From the NCBI GenBank assembly GCA_004431415.1, contig QPMI01000514.1:372001-436000 (forward strand): a stretch of DNA of 64,000 nucleotides, in the 5' to 3' direction. The DNA comes from Cyanophora paradoxa (lineage: Eukaryota > Glaucocystophyceae > Cyanophorales > Cyanophoraceae). The translations under genes were made by a program, and so were the position numbers. Positions 1-11,155 of this stretch are shown in pieces; positions within the stretch are counted from its first letter, which is position 1; every line of letters starts with the position of its first letter. The notes below the pieces were generated by a model that was not told the origin of the DNA, searched no databases, and saw nothing but the letters and a program-made list of their open reading frames with translations.

Positions 1-3000
1 CGGCCCGCGCCCCCGCCGCGAGCGCCGCCGCCTTGCGCTTCTTGCCCCAGCCCTCGCGCGGACCCCCGGCGCCGCCCGCGCCGGCGACGGCGACTGCGGC
101 GGACCCGACGGCCGCGCGGACCGCCTCGACGGCCTCGCTCGAGGCGGTGAAGTAGCTCCGGGAGACGCCTGCGCGGAGGGGCGCGGCGCAGGCGTCAGGC
201 AAGCGGGTCGCCTTCGCTCGAGCAGGGGCGGGGCCGGGGCGGGCCGATGGGGACGAGGGGCCGGGCGAGGAGGGCGTCGAGGTCGGCGCGGAGGCGGGCG
301 AGCTCGCGCCCCTTCACCTCCCGCGCCCGCTGCTCCGCCAGCTCCTCGCTGCGCCCCGGGCCCGCCGTCACCCCCGCCCGCGCTCGAGCCGGCAGGCGGC
401 GCCGCCTCGCGCTCGTTAGGCCCGAGCGTGCGCCTCGCTTAGCTCGAGGCGCCGTCGGGGGCCGCCGGGGGCACGCTTAGGTCCAGGTCAAGGCTAAGCT
501 CGGCTTGAGCGGGGGCCGGGGGCGGGGGGCGGACATCTCGTCCTTGGGGCGGGCCTCCTCGTCCATCTCCGCCGCCTCCGCCCCGCGCTTGAACCACGCC
601 TCCTTCACGCGCCCCTGCCCGCGCCGCGCCCGATCAGATCAGATCAGGTCAGGTCAGGTCGCATCGGATTTCAGATGAGATCTGACCTTGCGGGAGCGGT
701 TGAGGGCGACGTCGAGGCGGCGGGCGAGGGCGAGGCGCTCGCGCAGCGCCGGCACGTACACCGCCTCCACCTCCAGGTCCGGCAGGCCCCCTGCCCTGCC
801 CCTGAGCACAGCGGCACAGCACAGGGGCGCGGCGCGGCGGGCGGCGCACGGCGGTCGAGGAACTTGAGAATGGACGCGAAGAAGGGCCGGTCGTCGGCGC
901 TGTGGCGGGGCGGGACGGGGGCCGACGTCACACGCCGGCGCGGGGCGGGGCGGGGCGGGGCGGCGGCTGGAGGGAGGGCGGCACCTGACGAGGGCGACGG
1001 AGGTGCCGGTGCGCATGGCGCGCGCCGTGCGCCCGCCCCGGTGCACGTACGTCTGCCGCGCGTTCCAGATCTCAGCAAGGCGGGGAGGGCGAGGGGGGCA
1101 GGGAAAGCGAGGCGACCTCGGGCGTGCGGGGCAGCTGGTAGTGCACCACGCTCCGGACCTGCGGCGCGCGCGTAAGGGCTCGGGATCGACTCCGGGCGGG
1201 TCGGGATCGTCGTGGGGACCTCGGGGATGTCGAGGCCGCGGGCGGCGACGTCGGTGGCGACGAGCACGGCGTTCTCCTCCTTGCCGAAGCGGTCCAGGCT
1301 CTTCAGGCGCTGCCGCTGCGTCCGCCCCGCGTCAGCGCCTTCACGCTGGCGGCGCGGGGCGGGGCGGGGGGCGGGCGCCTGCTGCATGGCGGCGTGGAGG
1401 CCCCAGGCCTTGACGCCGAGCAGCGTGAGGATGTTCACCAGCCTGGGGGAGAGGGGAGGAGGTGAGGGCGGGGGAGGGGGGCGGGGGAGGGGGCGGGGCG
1501 GGCCGCTTGACGGCGGTGACGGCGTTGACGAAGACGATGGTGCGGCCCCCGATGCGCTGCGCCACGTAGTACACGTACTGGTCCTGCGCCGGCGCGCGCC
1601 ACGGGGGCGGCGCGTGGGCGTGCGGAGGAGCGGGGAGATGCGAGGGGCGAGCGGACCTTGTCCTCCTTGGCGCACTCGACCTTGCGCTGGTCGAGGCCCG
1701 ACACGACCCGCTGCAGGCCCCGCCCCGGTCACGCCGGGGCAAGCGCGGGGCGGGACGGGGCGGGGGAGGGGGCGGGGGCGGCGGGCCTGGAGGGGCGTCA
1801 GGTCGACGATGCGCGGCTGCGAGCGGAACTCGATCTTGTCCAGCAGCTCGTCTGCCCCGCCCCGCCCCTCAGCGGCCCCGCAACGCGATTTCGCTCGACC
1901 GCGGCGCCGCACCGAGCTGCTTCTGGGTGGCCGTGCGCTCGTCGCTGGCCTTGCCGCCGCGCCTCGGCCTCTCCTCCTCCTCCTCGCCCTTCCTCCGCCG
2001 GAACTTGCGCGGGACGCACAGCGTCGCCTGCGCCCCGCGGCGTCAGCGACGCGCCTCGGGCCGCAGCGAACACCCGCCGGGGCGCGCCGAGAAGAGGAAC
2101 GTCTGCCGCTTCACGTCGCTCCGCTTCTCCGCCTCCGCTGCCGGCGCCCGCAGTCAGCCGCCCGGCCCGAGAGCCGGGAGCGGCGGAAGGAAGTGGGGGG
2201 GGGGGGGGGGGGGGGGGGAGCGGACCGCCGAGGCTCGTGAGGACCTTGACCTCCTCCTCCTCCCCGTCCTCCGCCGCCTCGGCCCGCGCCTTCTTGCGCC
2301 CCTTCCGCACCCCCGCCCCCGCCTCCTCCGCCGCGTCGTCCTCCTCCTCCTCCTCCTCCTCCTCATCCTCGCCCTCCTCCTCCTCATCCTCGCCCTCGTC
2401 GCCCTCCTCGTGACCATCCTCCTCCTCGTCCCCCTCCTGCTCTTCCTCCTCCTCATCTTCCGCCGCCGCCTCCTTCTCCTCGTCCTCCTCCTCCGCGTCC
2501 GCCTCCTGCTCCTCGTCCTCGTCGTCCTTCTCGTTGCCGCGGCGCTTGCCCTTCTTCCCGCCGCGCCGCGCCCGCTCGCGCTCGGCGGCCGCCTTCTCCC
2601 GCGCCGCCTTCCGCGCCTCCCGCTCCTCCTCCTGCGGATCCCCAATCGGACGGATCAGGCTGGATGCAGATGCAGTCGATGGCGTGTGGGCTGGGGCAAG
2701 AGAGGGGCTCGCCTCGCGGATCTGGCGCTCCTCCTCGTCGCGGCGCTCCTTCTCCTTGCGGCGGGCGTCGGGCCCGTCGGAGGGGTACGGGGGCGGCAGG
2801 GCGCGGAGGATGGCGGCGAGCTCGGCGAAGTGCCCGTGCTCCAGCATCCGGTCCGCCTGCGGTGCGGGCGAGCTCGGGAGCGGACGAAAGCGGGCCCTCG
2901 AGGGGGAGGCGATCAGATCTGACCTCGTCGAGGACGAGGAAGCGGAGCCTGTGGAGCTCCGTCAGGTGCTCCCGCCCCTGCGCCCCCGCCCCGCCCGTCG

Positions 3001-4705
3001 GCCCCGCGGCGCCCCGCCCCGCCGGCGGTGCGCCGCGCCGCACCGCGCTCATGAGCTCCCAGAGGCGCCCCGGAGTCGCCACGACGATCGCGGGGCGGCC
3101 CGCCAGCAGCCGCTCCTGCAAGGGGCTCAGCGCCGCCGGGCGGTGGGCGGCGCGGCCCCGCCCCGCTCGCTCGCCTGCTTCTGGACGGACATGCCTCCCA
3201 CGATCGCCACCGCCTGCGCACACGGGCTCGGAGAGTGCGCGGGACGGGGGAAGGGGCGCGAGGCGCACGCGGACGGGGGTGTAGCGGGCGGCCGAGTTGA
3301 CCTCGCGCGCGATTTGCAGCGCGAGCTCGCGCGTGGGGGAGAGCACGAGGGCCTGCGCCCGCTCAGCGCGGCTAGCTGGCGGCGCCGAGAGCCGGCGAGC
3401 GCTCACCTGCACGGGCCCCGACTCCTTCTCCTTCCCCGCGGCCGCCGCGTCCGCCTCGGCGGCCGCCGCCACCAGCGACTCCGTGTCCTTCAGCATCTCC
3501 TCGTCCACCGCCAGCGCCCCGCTCTGCGCGCCCATCGGACGCGCCCGGGGGGCGAGCCGAGGGGGGTACAGGCCCACCTGCAGGATCCGGTGCACGATCG
3601 GCAGCGCGAAGGCGAGGGTCTTGCCGGAGCCCTGTGGGCGGGACGGCCGTTAGCTGACCGACAGGCAGGCAGGCCCGGGGTACAGGGCCGCTGGGGGGTA
3701 CGGCACCGTCTCGGCGGCCCCGACGAGGTCCTTCCAGTCGCGGACGGCGTGCGGTAGCGATTCGCTCTGCGCGCCGCTGAGCGGAGGCCGGAGCGCTGGG
3801 GAAGGGCGGCGGGCGCCTGGATCGGGGTCGGGCGCTGGAAGCCCATGGCGCGGAGGCCGCGGAGGAGGAGCGGGTGCAGGCCGAAGGCGGCCCACGCGCT
3901 CACGTCCAGGTCTGCGCGCGGGACACGCCGACGCCGGTTCAGCCGAAGCGCGCGGGGGCGGGGCCCAGGCGCGGTGCGCGCACCGGCGTGCGGCTCCGGC
4001 TTCGCAGGCTTCGCGGCCTCGGCGGCCTCGGCCTCGGCGGAGGCGGCCGCCTTCGCGGCCGCGCGCTCCTCCTTCTTCTTCTTAATCTTCTCCTTCCGCT
4101 TCTCCTTGCGCCGCTCCTTCTCCTGCTGCTTGCGCCGCTCCTTGCGCGAGAGCGGCTTCGCCGCGCCGCCCTCCCCCTCCCCCTCGCCCTCCGCCGCGCC
4201 CTCCTCCGATCCGCCGTCCTCCGCGCCGCTCCCCTCCACTATGTCCTCGTCGCCAGCCGGCTCCAGCTGCGGCCGCCGGCGGCGTCGGCGGCGCGGGGCG
4301 GCACGGGGCAGCGCTAGCACGGGCGTACGTCCTGCTCGGCCGGCTCCGCGTCGCTCAGTACAGCGTCCTCGAGCTCCTCCTCCTCCTGCCGCTTGCCCTT
4401 CTTCTGCTTCTTGGCCTGCTGCTTCGCGCCCCGCTTCTTGTCGATCGCGGAACCGAGCTGCGCGGCGCGGGGCGCGGGGTGAGCCGCGAGCGCTGCCCCA
4501 GCGAGGTCGAGGCTGCGCGCACGTCGTCTGCGTCCACGGCGATGTCCTCCGCCTTGAGCTCGCCGAGCGCCGCGACTTCGGTCTCGGGGAGCTCTTCGAT
4601 CGACAGGAGCCCGCCGAGGCCCTCATCGTCGCCATAGATCATAGCCGGATTCAGCGACACCGGCTTCCATGCCGCCTCGTCGAAGCCGCCCCGCTTCCGG
4701 CCCAT
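1..4705 (-). CDS. DDX24: DDX24/Mak5-type DEAD-box RNA helicase, multi-exon, 3' end outside the window
   Basis: This is an ATP-dependent RNA helicase of the DDX24/Mak5 family, whose members act in nucleolar large-subunit ribosome assembly. The ATG at 4705 opens a short acidic N-terminal exon. A Lys/Glu-rich linker leads to the Q-motif exon (VSAW...PTPIQA, about 3,800-3,900). Then come motif I (AAETGSGKT-like, about 3,620), motif Ia (SPTRELALQI, about 3,300-3,350), ATPGRLWEL (about 3,050-3,090), the DE-box exon (LVLDE, about 2,930), FSA-TL split by an intron at 2028-2087, the VIDL-like exon (about 1,790-1,860), VLVATDVAARGLDIPEV (about 1,210-1,270) and HRGGRTARA (about 1,010-1,045). The C-terminal exons at 1-620 (EAWFKRG..., then a basic RAREVKGRELARLR segment) match the family tail, so the gene runs off the left edge. 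A roughly 110-residue acidic, Glu/Asp-repeat insert sits between the DEAD and SAT motifs. Exon borders are approximate. Confidence 0.88.
2028..2087 (-). other. GC-AG intron splitting the SAT motif of the helicase
   Basis: The minus strand reads ...TTCTCG|GCGCGC at the donor and GGGGCGCAG|GCGACGCTG at the acceptor. Only this GC-AG excision restores the helicase motif III (FSATL). A GT donor one base away would not keep the frame. Confidence 0.6.
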
Positions 4706-4749
4706 CTTAAGCCGGGTACACTGTTCGCGGGCGGGATCGTTTGCCGAGG
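4706..4749. promoter_or_regulatory. 44-bp divergent intergenic region between helicase and hisG
   Basis: The two start codons (4705 on minus, 4750 on plus) are only 44 bases apart, so both promoters and 5' leaders must overlap here or extend into the opposite gene. No TATA box is visible. The stretch contains GCGGGCGGGATCG, a GC-box-like run. A shared bidirectional promoter is an inference from geometry. Confidence 0.4.
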
Positions 4750-7017
4750 ATGGCGTTCTCAGTTCCGGCGGCCGGCTCGATCGGCCAGATTGCATCGTCG
4801 GCTGCGGTCGCGGCGCCGGCCTCCCCCGCCTGTGCGCGCGCTCCCGGCTATCTCCCGCCCTGCCTCGCTGACGGCGCCCCGCCCGCGCACACCGTTTCCC
4901 CGCGGCATCCCGCAGCTTGCTCGGCGGTCCGTCCCAGCACCTCCCGTCGGGAGATCCCCGGCAAGCTCCGCCGTGAATCTGTCGGCTTCTCGTCCAGCGA
5001 GGCTTTGGGCAGCCGCAAGGTCGTTTTCGCCGCCGAGAGCCGGGCTTCGACGCGCCGGATACGCGCTGTGCCGGAGGCGACATTCCGCCCTGTTGATGGC
5101 GTGAGCAAGCATGCCCGCGCGAAGACCGCCGAGCAGGAGGAGCGCCTCTCGGTGTACCACAACCTGCAGGGTGCGATGGCAGCCATTAGCTGACGCTCCG
5201 CATACTGAGCGAGCCGCCCCGCGCGCAGCCGCCGCGGGCAAGTCGTCCCACGACCCGGCGCCCCGCAAGGAGCTGCGCATCGCCCTCCCCAGCAAGGGCC
5301 GCATGGCTGAGGACACTCTCGGCTTCCTTTCCGATTGCGGCGTGGGCGTCAAGCGCACCAACCCCCGCGCCTACCAGGCGACGATCAAGCACCTGCAGCC
5401 GAACCTGCAGGTGCGCTCCGCGGCCTTCCCCCGCGCCCGATCGATGCTTGATGGCCTCTCGCTGTCAAAGCTTTAGCTATGGGCGCCGCCGCTTTCCTTT
5501 TCGGCGGAGGCCGTCTCGCTGACCGGGGCCCGTCAGGTCTGGTTCCAGCGCGCGACCGACATTGTCCGCAAGGTGATGGACGGCGACGTCGACTTCGGCA
5601 TGGTCGGGTGCGCGCCGTCGATCGCCTATCGCCGATCGCTCGCCCTGCCGCGCGTATCCGCCGACTGGGGCGACGCGCCGCCGCGCGTCCAGGTACGATC
5701 TGATTGCCGAGGAAGCGTTCGGCTCGGAGGAGGTCGTTATCATTCACGACGCGCTCGGCTACGGCCAGGTCCGCGCCCCGCGCCGGCCCGCAGCTGCCGC
5801 GCCGCCGACCGGCCGCCGCCGTGCCGCGCGCAGTGCCACCTCGGCATCGCCGTCCCGACTGCCTGGGCCGATGTTAACTCGATCGAGGACCTCGCGCGGC
5901 TCGCTCGCGAGCGGAGTGCGCGCGCCGCCCGCCCCGAGCCGCCCCGCCCCTGCCTGACCGGAGCTCTGTTTCGCAGGCCCCGACCAGCCGCTCCGCGTCG
6001 TCTCCAAGTACCACGCGAACACCAAGAAGTTCTTCGACGACAACGTCCGCGGCCCGAATCCCCGCGCGGGCGTTTCCTTCCTTGCTTGCTGAGTGGCCGC
6101 GCAGGGCATCACGCCCTACCGCCTGGTGTACGCCGACGGCGCCCTGGAGGCCAACCCCCACATGGGCTGCGCTGACATCATCGTCGACCTCGTGCGGACC
6201 CGTCTCTTCGGTTTCGGCGTCCCCCGCCCCGCCTGACGCGCCGGCCCGCCCCGCCCCCGCAGGTCAGCACAGGCCAGACCCTCCGCGAGAACCAGCTCAA
6301 GGAGATCAAGGGCGGCACCATGATCACCTCCGGTGCCTTTTCCTTGCTCCTTCTGCCACTCTTCCTCCTGCTCCTCACGCATCCCGCCAGAGTCCTGCTT
6401 CATCGCGAACCGGACGGCGCTCCTGTCCCGTCCGGAGGCCCTCTCCATCTGCCACGAGGTCGGCTCTCTTTCCTTCTCGACCTCTCGCGCGTGCGGGCTG
6501 ACCGGCCCGCTCCTTCCGCCGCAGATGCTGGAGCGGTTCGAGGCGCACCTGCGCGCCCAGGGCCAGTACGTCCTCGACGCCAACATCAAGGCCAAGGACG
6601 AGGCCGCCGCCGCCGCCAAGGTCCTCACTTCTTGCTGCTTCCTCTTCCTCGCCTTCGCTGCTCCTTTCGTTGACCCTCTTCGGCGCAGCTGTTCACGCAG
6701 CCGGACCTGGGCGGCCTGGCGGGCCCGACCATCGCCCGCGTCTTCCCGCGCGCCGAGAGCGCGGAGGAGGAGGTGACGTTCGCCGTCTCCGTCTGCGTGC
6801 CCCAGGAGCGCCTCTACTCCGCCATCCGCCAGATGCGCGCCGTCGGTCCGTCCGTCCGAACGAGATTTCGAGGGATTCGACCCCGCATTTGATCGCGTTT
6901 CTCATCCGCGCGTTTCTCGCCGCAGGCGGCACGGGCGTCCTGGTCAAGCCCGTGACGTACATCTTCGAGGACGAGCCGCAACGGTGGACCGACCTGCTCG
7001 CCAAGCTCGGCCTGTAA
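4750..7017 (+). CDS. hisG: ATP phosphoribosyltransferase, long form (HisG), multi-exon
   Basis: It catalyses the first step of histidine biosynthesis, joining ATP and PRPP to give phosphoribosyl-ATP. After a roughly 140-residue Ala/Ser/Arg-rich N-terminal extension (ATG 4750), an intron at about 5171-5227 leads into ELRIALPSKGRMAEDTLGF at about 5267. Exons follow with the PRPP-transferase core: DGDVDFGMVG (about 5580), DLIAEEAFGSEEVVIIHDALGYG (about 5698), CHLGIAVP (about 5840), VVSKYHANTKKFF (about 6000), GITPYRLVYADGALEANPHMGCADIIVDLV (about 6105-6190), and STGQTLRENQLKEIKGG. The C-terminal exons (VTFAVSVCVPQERLYSAIRQM, then GGTGVLVKPVTYIFED to the stop at 7017) are the ACT-like HisG_C regulatory domain, which marks the long, histidine-inhibited form. 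The N-terminal extension could be an organelle transit sequence, as expected for algal histidine synthesis in the plastid. The exact start and exon borders are inferred. Confidence 0.88.
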
Positions 7018-7102
7018 CTCGCTTGTCACGTCCCGTTCGCTCGTAATCGTATTCCATACTGCCGCAACTAGCACTGCAACTTCGGGGGCGTGCGCGGCCA
7101 GA

Positions 7103-7845
7103 CTAGACTTGGTGGGGCGCCGGGTCGCTCTTTCTCCGTAGCTCCTCGACGAGCTCGTCCACCGTTATGAACCAGGGCCAGCCCTGCGAGAACCGCATCC
7201 TCTGGGCGGTCCGGTTTCAGGGAAGGCGCTACGGCGGCGGGAGCGGGCGGGGAAGGGTAGCCTAGTAGGCCACCTGGTAGGGGTTATGGAAGGGGAGGGC
7301 GATCGCGTGAAGGTGCAGGTGGTCGATCGAGCGCCAGCCGAACTTGTGGAAGCCAGTGCTGGGGAAGGGGCCTCGTGTCGGGGGGCGGGCGGGCGCCAGG
7401 CGGAGCCGCAAAGCTTGCAGGCGCACCGGACGGTGCCGGAAGGGGATCCCTCCGCGGCGAGCTTGCGCCCCAATTCGTCCATCCGCCGCAAGAGCCCTAT
7501 GTGCGAGGCCTGCATGTCCTCCTCCCCGTCTGCGCGGGGCGCGCCCGACCGCTGAGAGCGCGGCGGCCGCAGCGGCGAGTGCGCTCGCCCGGATCTCAGA
7601 GTCTGATGCGCGTGCGAACCGATGTGCTCCAGCGGGCAGACCAGCAGGTGCCGCGGGGAGGCGGCGGTCCGGGCCTCGAAGACGACCAGCTCGTGGTCTC
7701 GGAACAGCTCTCTTCGGCCGCTGCTCGCGAGGGTGATGTCGAGCTGATCGGGGCAAAAGATGCACGTATCGCGGTTCCGCTTGCGCCTGTTAGCCAGCGA
7801 CACACGCACGCCCTGGCACAGGTTGAGGCACGCCAGGCACGCCAT
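7103..7845 (-). CDS. HIT-family protein, HINT3-like, multi-exon
   Basis: This is a histidine-triad nucleotide hydrolase. The N-terminal exon holds the TCIFC motif, ELVVFEARTAASPRHLLVCPLEHIG (substrate-binding strand) and, after an intron, HIGLLRRMDELGRKL. A further intron leads to GFHKFGWRSIDHLHLHAIAL at about 7,285-7,345, where DHLHLHAIAL is the catalytic HxHxH triad. A last intron (7202-7273, GT-AG) joins to RMRFSQGWPWFITVDELVEELR, the HINT3-type C-terminal helix, with TAG at 7103-7105. The start ATG at 7845 gives a Cys-rich hydrophobic N-terminus (MACLACLNLC). An open frame continues upstream without another clear ATG. The gene is tail-to-tail with hisG, 85 bp apart. Confidence 0.8.
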
Positions 7846-8382
7846 GCTGATCGCGGCGAAGCGCAGAACTGTCCGCGCTGTGGGCAGTGGAAACAACTGA
7901 AACTGAGCTCGCGCCAGCTTGCCTCGACTAATACGCGGAGAGATAGCCTAAGGTGGCTTAGGTGTCTCACCCAAACCGCTGCCTGAAACCGCTGCCTGAA
8001 ACCGCTGCCGGGCGATGTGGGCGCGCGCGGCGGCTGGATCGGAATACGAATCACGACTGCGAGGCTAGGCCGTTGGACTCGCGGCTGGACCGCTGCAAAG
8101 CGGAGAAGCAGTGGCGGGGTGCGCGGGCCAGCGGTGCTAGCTTGCTGCTTCGCTTAGCGCGATGCTGAAAACTGAGCTGCAGCGTCGCTAGCGCCCTCGG
8201 AGCTGGACGAGAGTCAGAGAGTCTTCCAGTCTTTGCCGGGGGGGGTAGCACACCAATTCCTCAACAGCGCAGCGCGCAGCTGCAGCAAGCAGGCAAGCCG
8301 ATCTCAAGCAAGCGAGTGACGCATTTTATTGCTGCGAGGATCTAGATCACCGCCGGCAAGCGAGGAGCGCGGCGGGCCCGGT
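7846..8382. other. 537-bp divergent intergenic region (HIT gene / RIT1)
   Basis: No coding region is supported here. It contains three tandem copies of a 13-base AAACCGCTGCCTG-type unit at about 7,974-8,009, a nine-G run near 8,240, and an AT-rich stretch (GCATTTTATTGCTGCG, about 8,320) that may be the RIT1 leader. Both flanking genes point away from it, so it should hold both promoters. Confidence 0.4.
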
Positions 8383-10614
8383 ATGGAGCAACTCTCCATT
8401 GGGAGGCTCGCCAAGGCCGTGCGGGACGAGGAGATGAGCCTGTTCGCGCGGCTCGCCTCGATCGAGGCCGACGCGCTTTTCGTCGACCACGTACGGGTTT
8501 TCTACGGCTTCCCGCTGTTCGCGAACAAGCGCGCCGGTGTCTGGTACTGCAAGCAGGCGGACGGGACTGCGTATTTCAAGGTGTTCGAGCGTTTCGACGC
8601 CGGGCGCATCGCCTGCAGCGCTTGGTATGGCTGACCCTGTCGACGTCGGCCCTCGCTCACAGAGCACAGACGGGCACGTCGGGAGCGTCTCGCTGAGCCT
8701 CACGCGCATCAACCTTCACGTCGTGATCGCCGCCGCGGAGCGAGGCGGAGTCGTCATCGCCGACAGCACGCGGCGCGGCAAGCGCTTCCCTGACTCGTGC
8801 GCCCCCGCCCGCCGGCGAGGCGGTGTGCGGGCGCGTATGCATTCGCACGCGTCCGCCGAGCGCGCTCGCGCGCGCAGGCTGCGCGCGACGGTACCGGTGT
8901 GGGCGGCGGCTGTGAACCGCGTCGTGGGGAGGCTCCGGCGGGCGGCGGGGCGCGAGGAGGGGCCCTGGGACGACGCGCTGCACTTGCCGCCGTGGGTCCC
9001 GCCCTCCGAAGCCGATGAGCTTTCCCGCCGCATCGACGGCTGGGCCGACGCGCTCCAGGTGGGCCCCCGCCCGGCCCCTCCCACGCATTTGAACCAACTG
9101 TATGGATCTTACTCTCCCTTTTCTTGCGCAGGGTACGCGCGTCGACTTCTCGCGGGCGGCAGAGGGCCTCCGGAAGCCGCTGCGGTGCATTTGGGTAGCG
9201 CCCGACGCCGGCTCGGATTTCTCCGGACGAGGACCCGATCCCGAGGCGCTTGAATGTACCCCCGTCGTTTGCGTGAGCGCCTCCCGCGTGCTCGGCGACT
9301 CGAGGGCCCGGATGGCGAGCTCCTACCAGTACCCCTCTCCTCCCATCTCGCGTCCAACCCAGTACCCCCTGCTGCAGGTCACGCCGGAGGGGTACGGCTT
9401 CACGTACGTGCAGGGGGCCGGGGACGATGAGGAGAACTGGTCGCTGGTTCGAATCCCGCCCCGGTCTCTAGTCGCTTCGACCGCGGAACGCCCTGACAGC
9501 CAACCCCCTCCCGCAGGGCCTCACCGCCCCGCTCTTCTGGAGGCGCAGGAACGAGCTCTTGTCCGACGGACCCGCCGGCTGCGAGGAACGTACCGCGCAG
9601 GTACGGAATCCTCCCCCCCCCCCCCCCCCCCCCCCTAATGGCGCTCCTCCTCAGGTCCTCACGCGCGAGGCGGCGGAGCCGTCCTGGTCCGGGGCGGCGC
9701 ACCCGCCCGCCGGCCCCTCCGCCTCCGCCTCCGCCGCCTCCCGCCTCTGCGCCATCGGCTCCACCGGCCTTGTCCTGGCCCCCGCCGCCGCCGCCGCCGC
9801 CCTCGCCTCCGACCCCCCCGCCCTCTCTTCGTTCGCCGGCGTCGTCAACCTCGGCGCCTTCCCGCACCCCCTCTACCCCCACACGCCCCACCCCGACCCG
9901 GGCCCCGAGGAGGGCGTTGGTACCCCCCCGGGGTCGCTCCCCGCTCTGTCCGGCGACCAGATCTACCTACCCCTTCCCCACGACGACAAGAAGGACCGGC
10001 ACTCGCTGGAGAACGCTCTCCCCGCCCTGATCGACTTCGCGTGGCGGCGGCTCGCGCGAGGCGGGCGGCTCATCCTCTTCTCTCCCGACGAGGGCGCCGC
10101 CGTCTGCTCGGCCGCCGCCCTCCTCCTCGCCTGCTTCGACTTCGAGTGAGACCGTTGAATATTTGGATCCCTGCGCTCCTCACAGCCCATTGTGACGGTG
10201 AACAGGTACTCCCCCCTTCCCTACGGCGGCCTCGAATCCCTGTACGCCCGCATCCCGATCCCAGGGGGAAAGGCCGAGGTTCGTACCCGTACCCGTATCC
10301 CTTTTTATTCCCGTCCTCGTCCCTCAGATGCTCACCTGGGTCGCGCGCCTCTTGCCTCAGGTGCGCCGGCGGCTCGTGCACGTCTCATCTTTCCTTCCGG
10401 AGGCCAACCCACCCAAGGCCCTCGCCCTCCAGGTGCATGCTCTAGCTGCAGGCTGAAATTCAAATCTCCGAATTCTCCCCCTCGAACCGACCCCGGTCAT
10501 GATCAGGTGAACCGGTTCTTCCTGACCCCGCGGGAGCTTGCGAAGACTTGCCACGCGCTCCCCGCCCTCGAGCCGGCCCCGGCGCCGTCCGCGGTGCCCA
10601 ATATTAATGAATAG
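8383..10614 (+). CDS. RIT1: Initiator tRNA 2'-O-ribosyl phosphate transferase (Rit1-like), multi-exon
   Basis: Rit1 modifies position 64 of initiator tRNA-Met so that elongation factor cannot bind it. The first exon (ATG 8383) reads IGRLAKAVRDEEMSLFARLASIEADA...FANKRAGVWYCKQ, ending YFK. The intron 8581-8661 joins this to STDGHVGSVSLSLTRINLHV, the family signature. IIADSTRRGKRFPD-type residues (VVIADSTRRGKRFPDS) follow. The intron 8797-8877 joins them to LRATVPVWAAAVNRVV, exactly as in the family. Later exons give ELSRRIDGWADAL, RKPLRCIWVAP, VTPEGYGFTYVQGAGDDEENWS and, at about 9,960-10,150, a DUSP-like domain (IYLPLPHDDKKDRHSLENALP...ILFSPDEGAAVCSAAALLLACF). A terminal exon ends VNRFFLTPRELAKTCHAL with TAG at 10614. 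Middle exon borders are uncertain; one intron carries a run of about 24 C. Confidence 0.82.
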
Positions 10615-11155
10615 CGGCATATATATCTCCGTTGCCGATCAGATCGGGCCGGGGCTGGGGCCGCGCGCGCTGGCGCGGCGCCGGCGCTGGCCGGGGCCGG
10701 GGCGGACCCATGCTAGCACTCGCAATATATAAACGTACGCGTTGCGGCCAAAAAGCTGGCAGCTAGCTATAGCGCTGCAGCGCTAGCAGCCTGTTGCAGT
10801 CGTTGGCCGGGTACAGCCTCCACTAAAAAATTCCCGATAGCGTACCCCAAGCTCGCAGCTACACGGTCTACACCCTGCAAAGCACCCTGCAGCAGCACCC
10901 TGTCAACGTAGCAAGCGCAGCGCATGCGGGAGACCCTGGCCTAGCTGCCTGCAACCGCCCAGGCGGGCAAGATGGAGGGCGCCGGGCGCAGCGACGCGCC
11001 TCGGCCGCTGGTTGCAGACAATGAGAACGAGGTCGCAACGGGCAACTTCTGGGTGCGCCTGGCGCTCTACTGTCCCAATAGCTAAGGCTGGCCTCTTGGC
11101 GCCGCATTTGAAGCTCGCTCGCACACAAGCCAGCTGCGCGTGCCGTCGTGCCAGC
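10615..11155. promoter_or_regulatory. 541-bp intergenic region with TATA-like elements upstream of dynein
   Basis: No gene is supported here. TATA-like strings occur at about 10,619-10,628 (CATATATATC) and 10,722-10,734 (CAATATATAAACG). Downstream lie CTAGC-rich short repeats (AGCTAGCTATAGCGCTGCAGCGCTAGC) and CACCCTGCAGCAGCACCCTG repeats near 10,880. A dynein promoter here is inferred from position. Confidence 0.35.

Noticed and set aside
671-4635. Many long open frames on both strands in the GC-rich helicase region
   Set aside because: They overlap the exons of the helicase in other frames. High GC removes stop codons, and only the frames carrying helicase motifs make sense.
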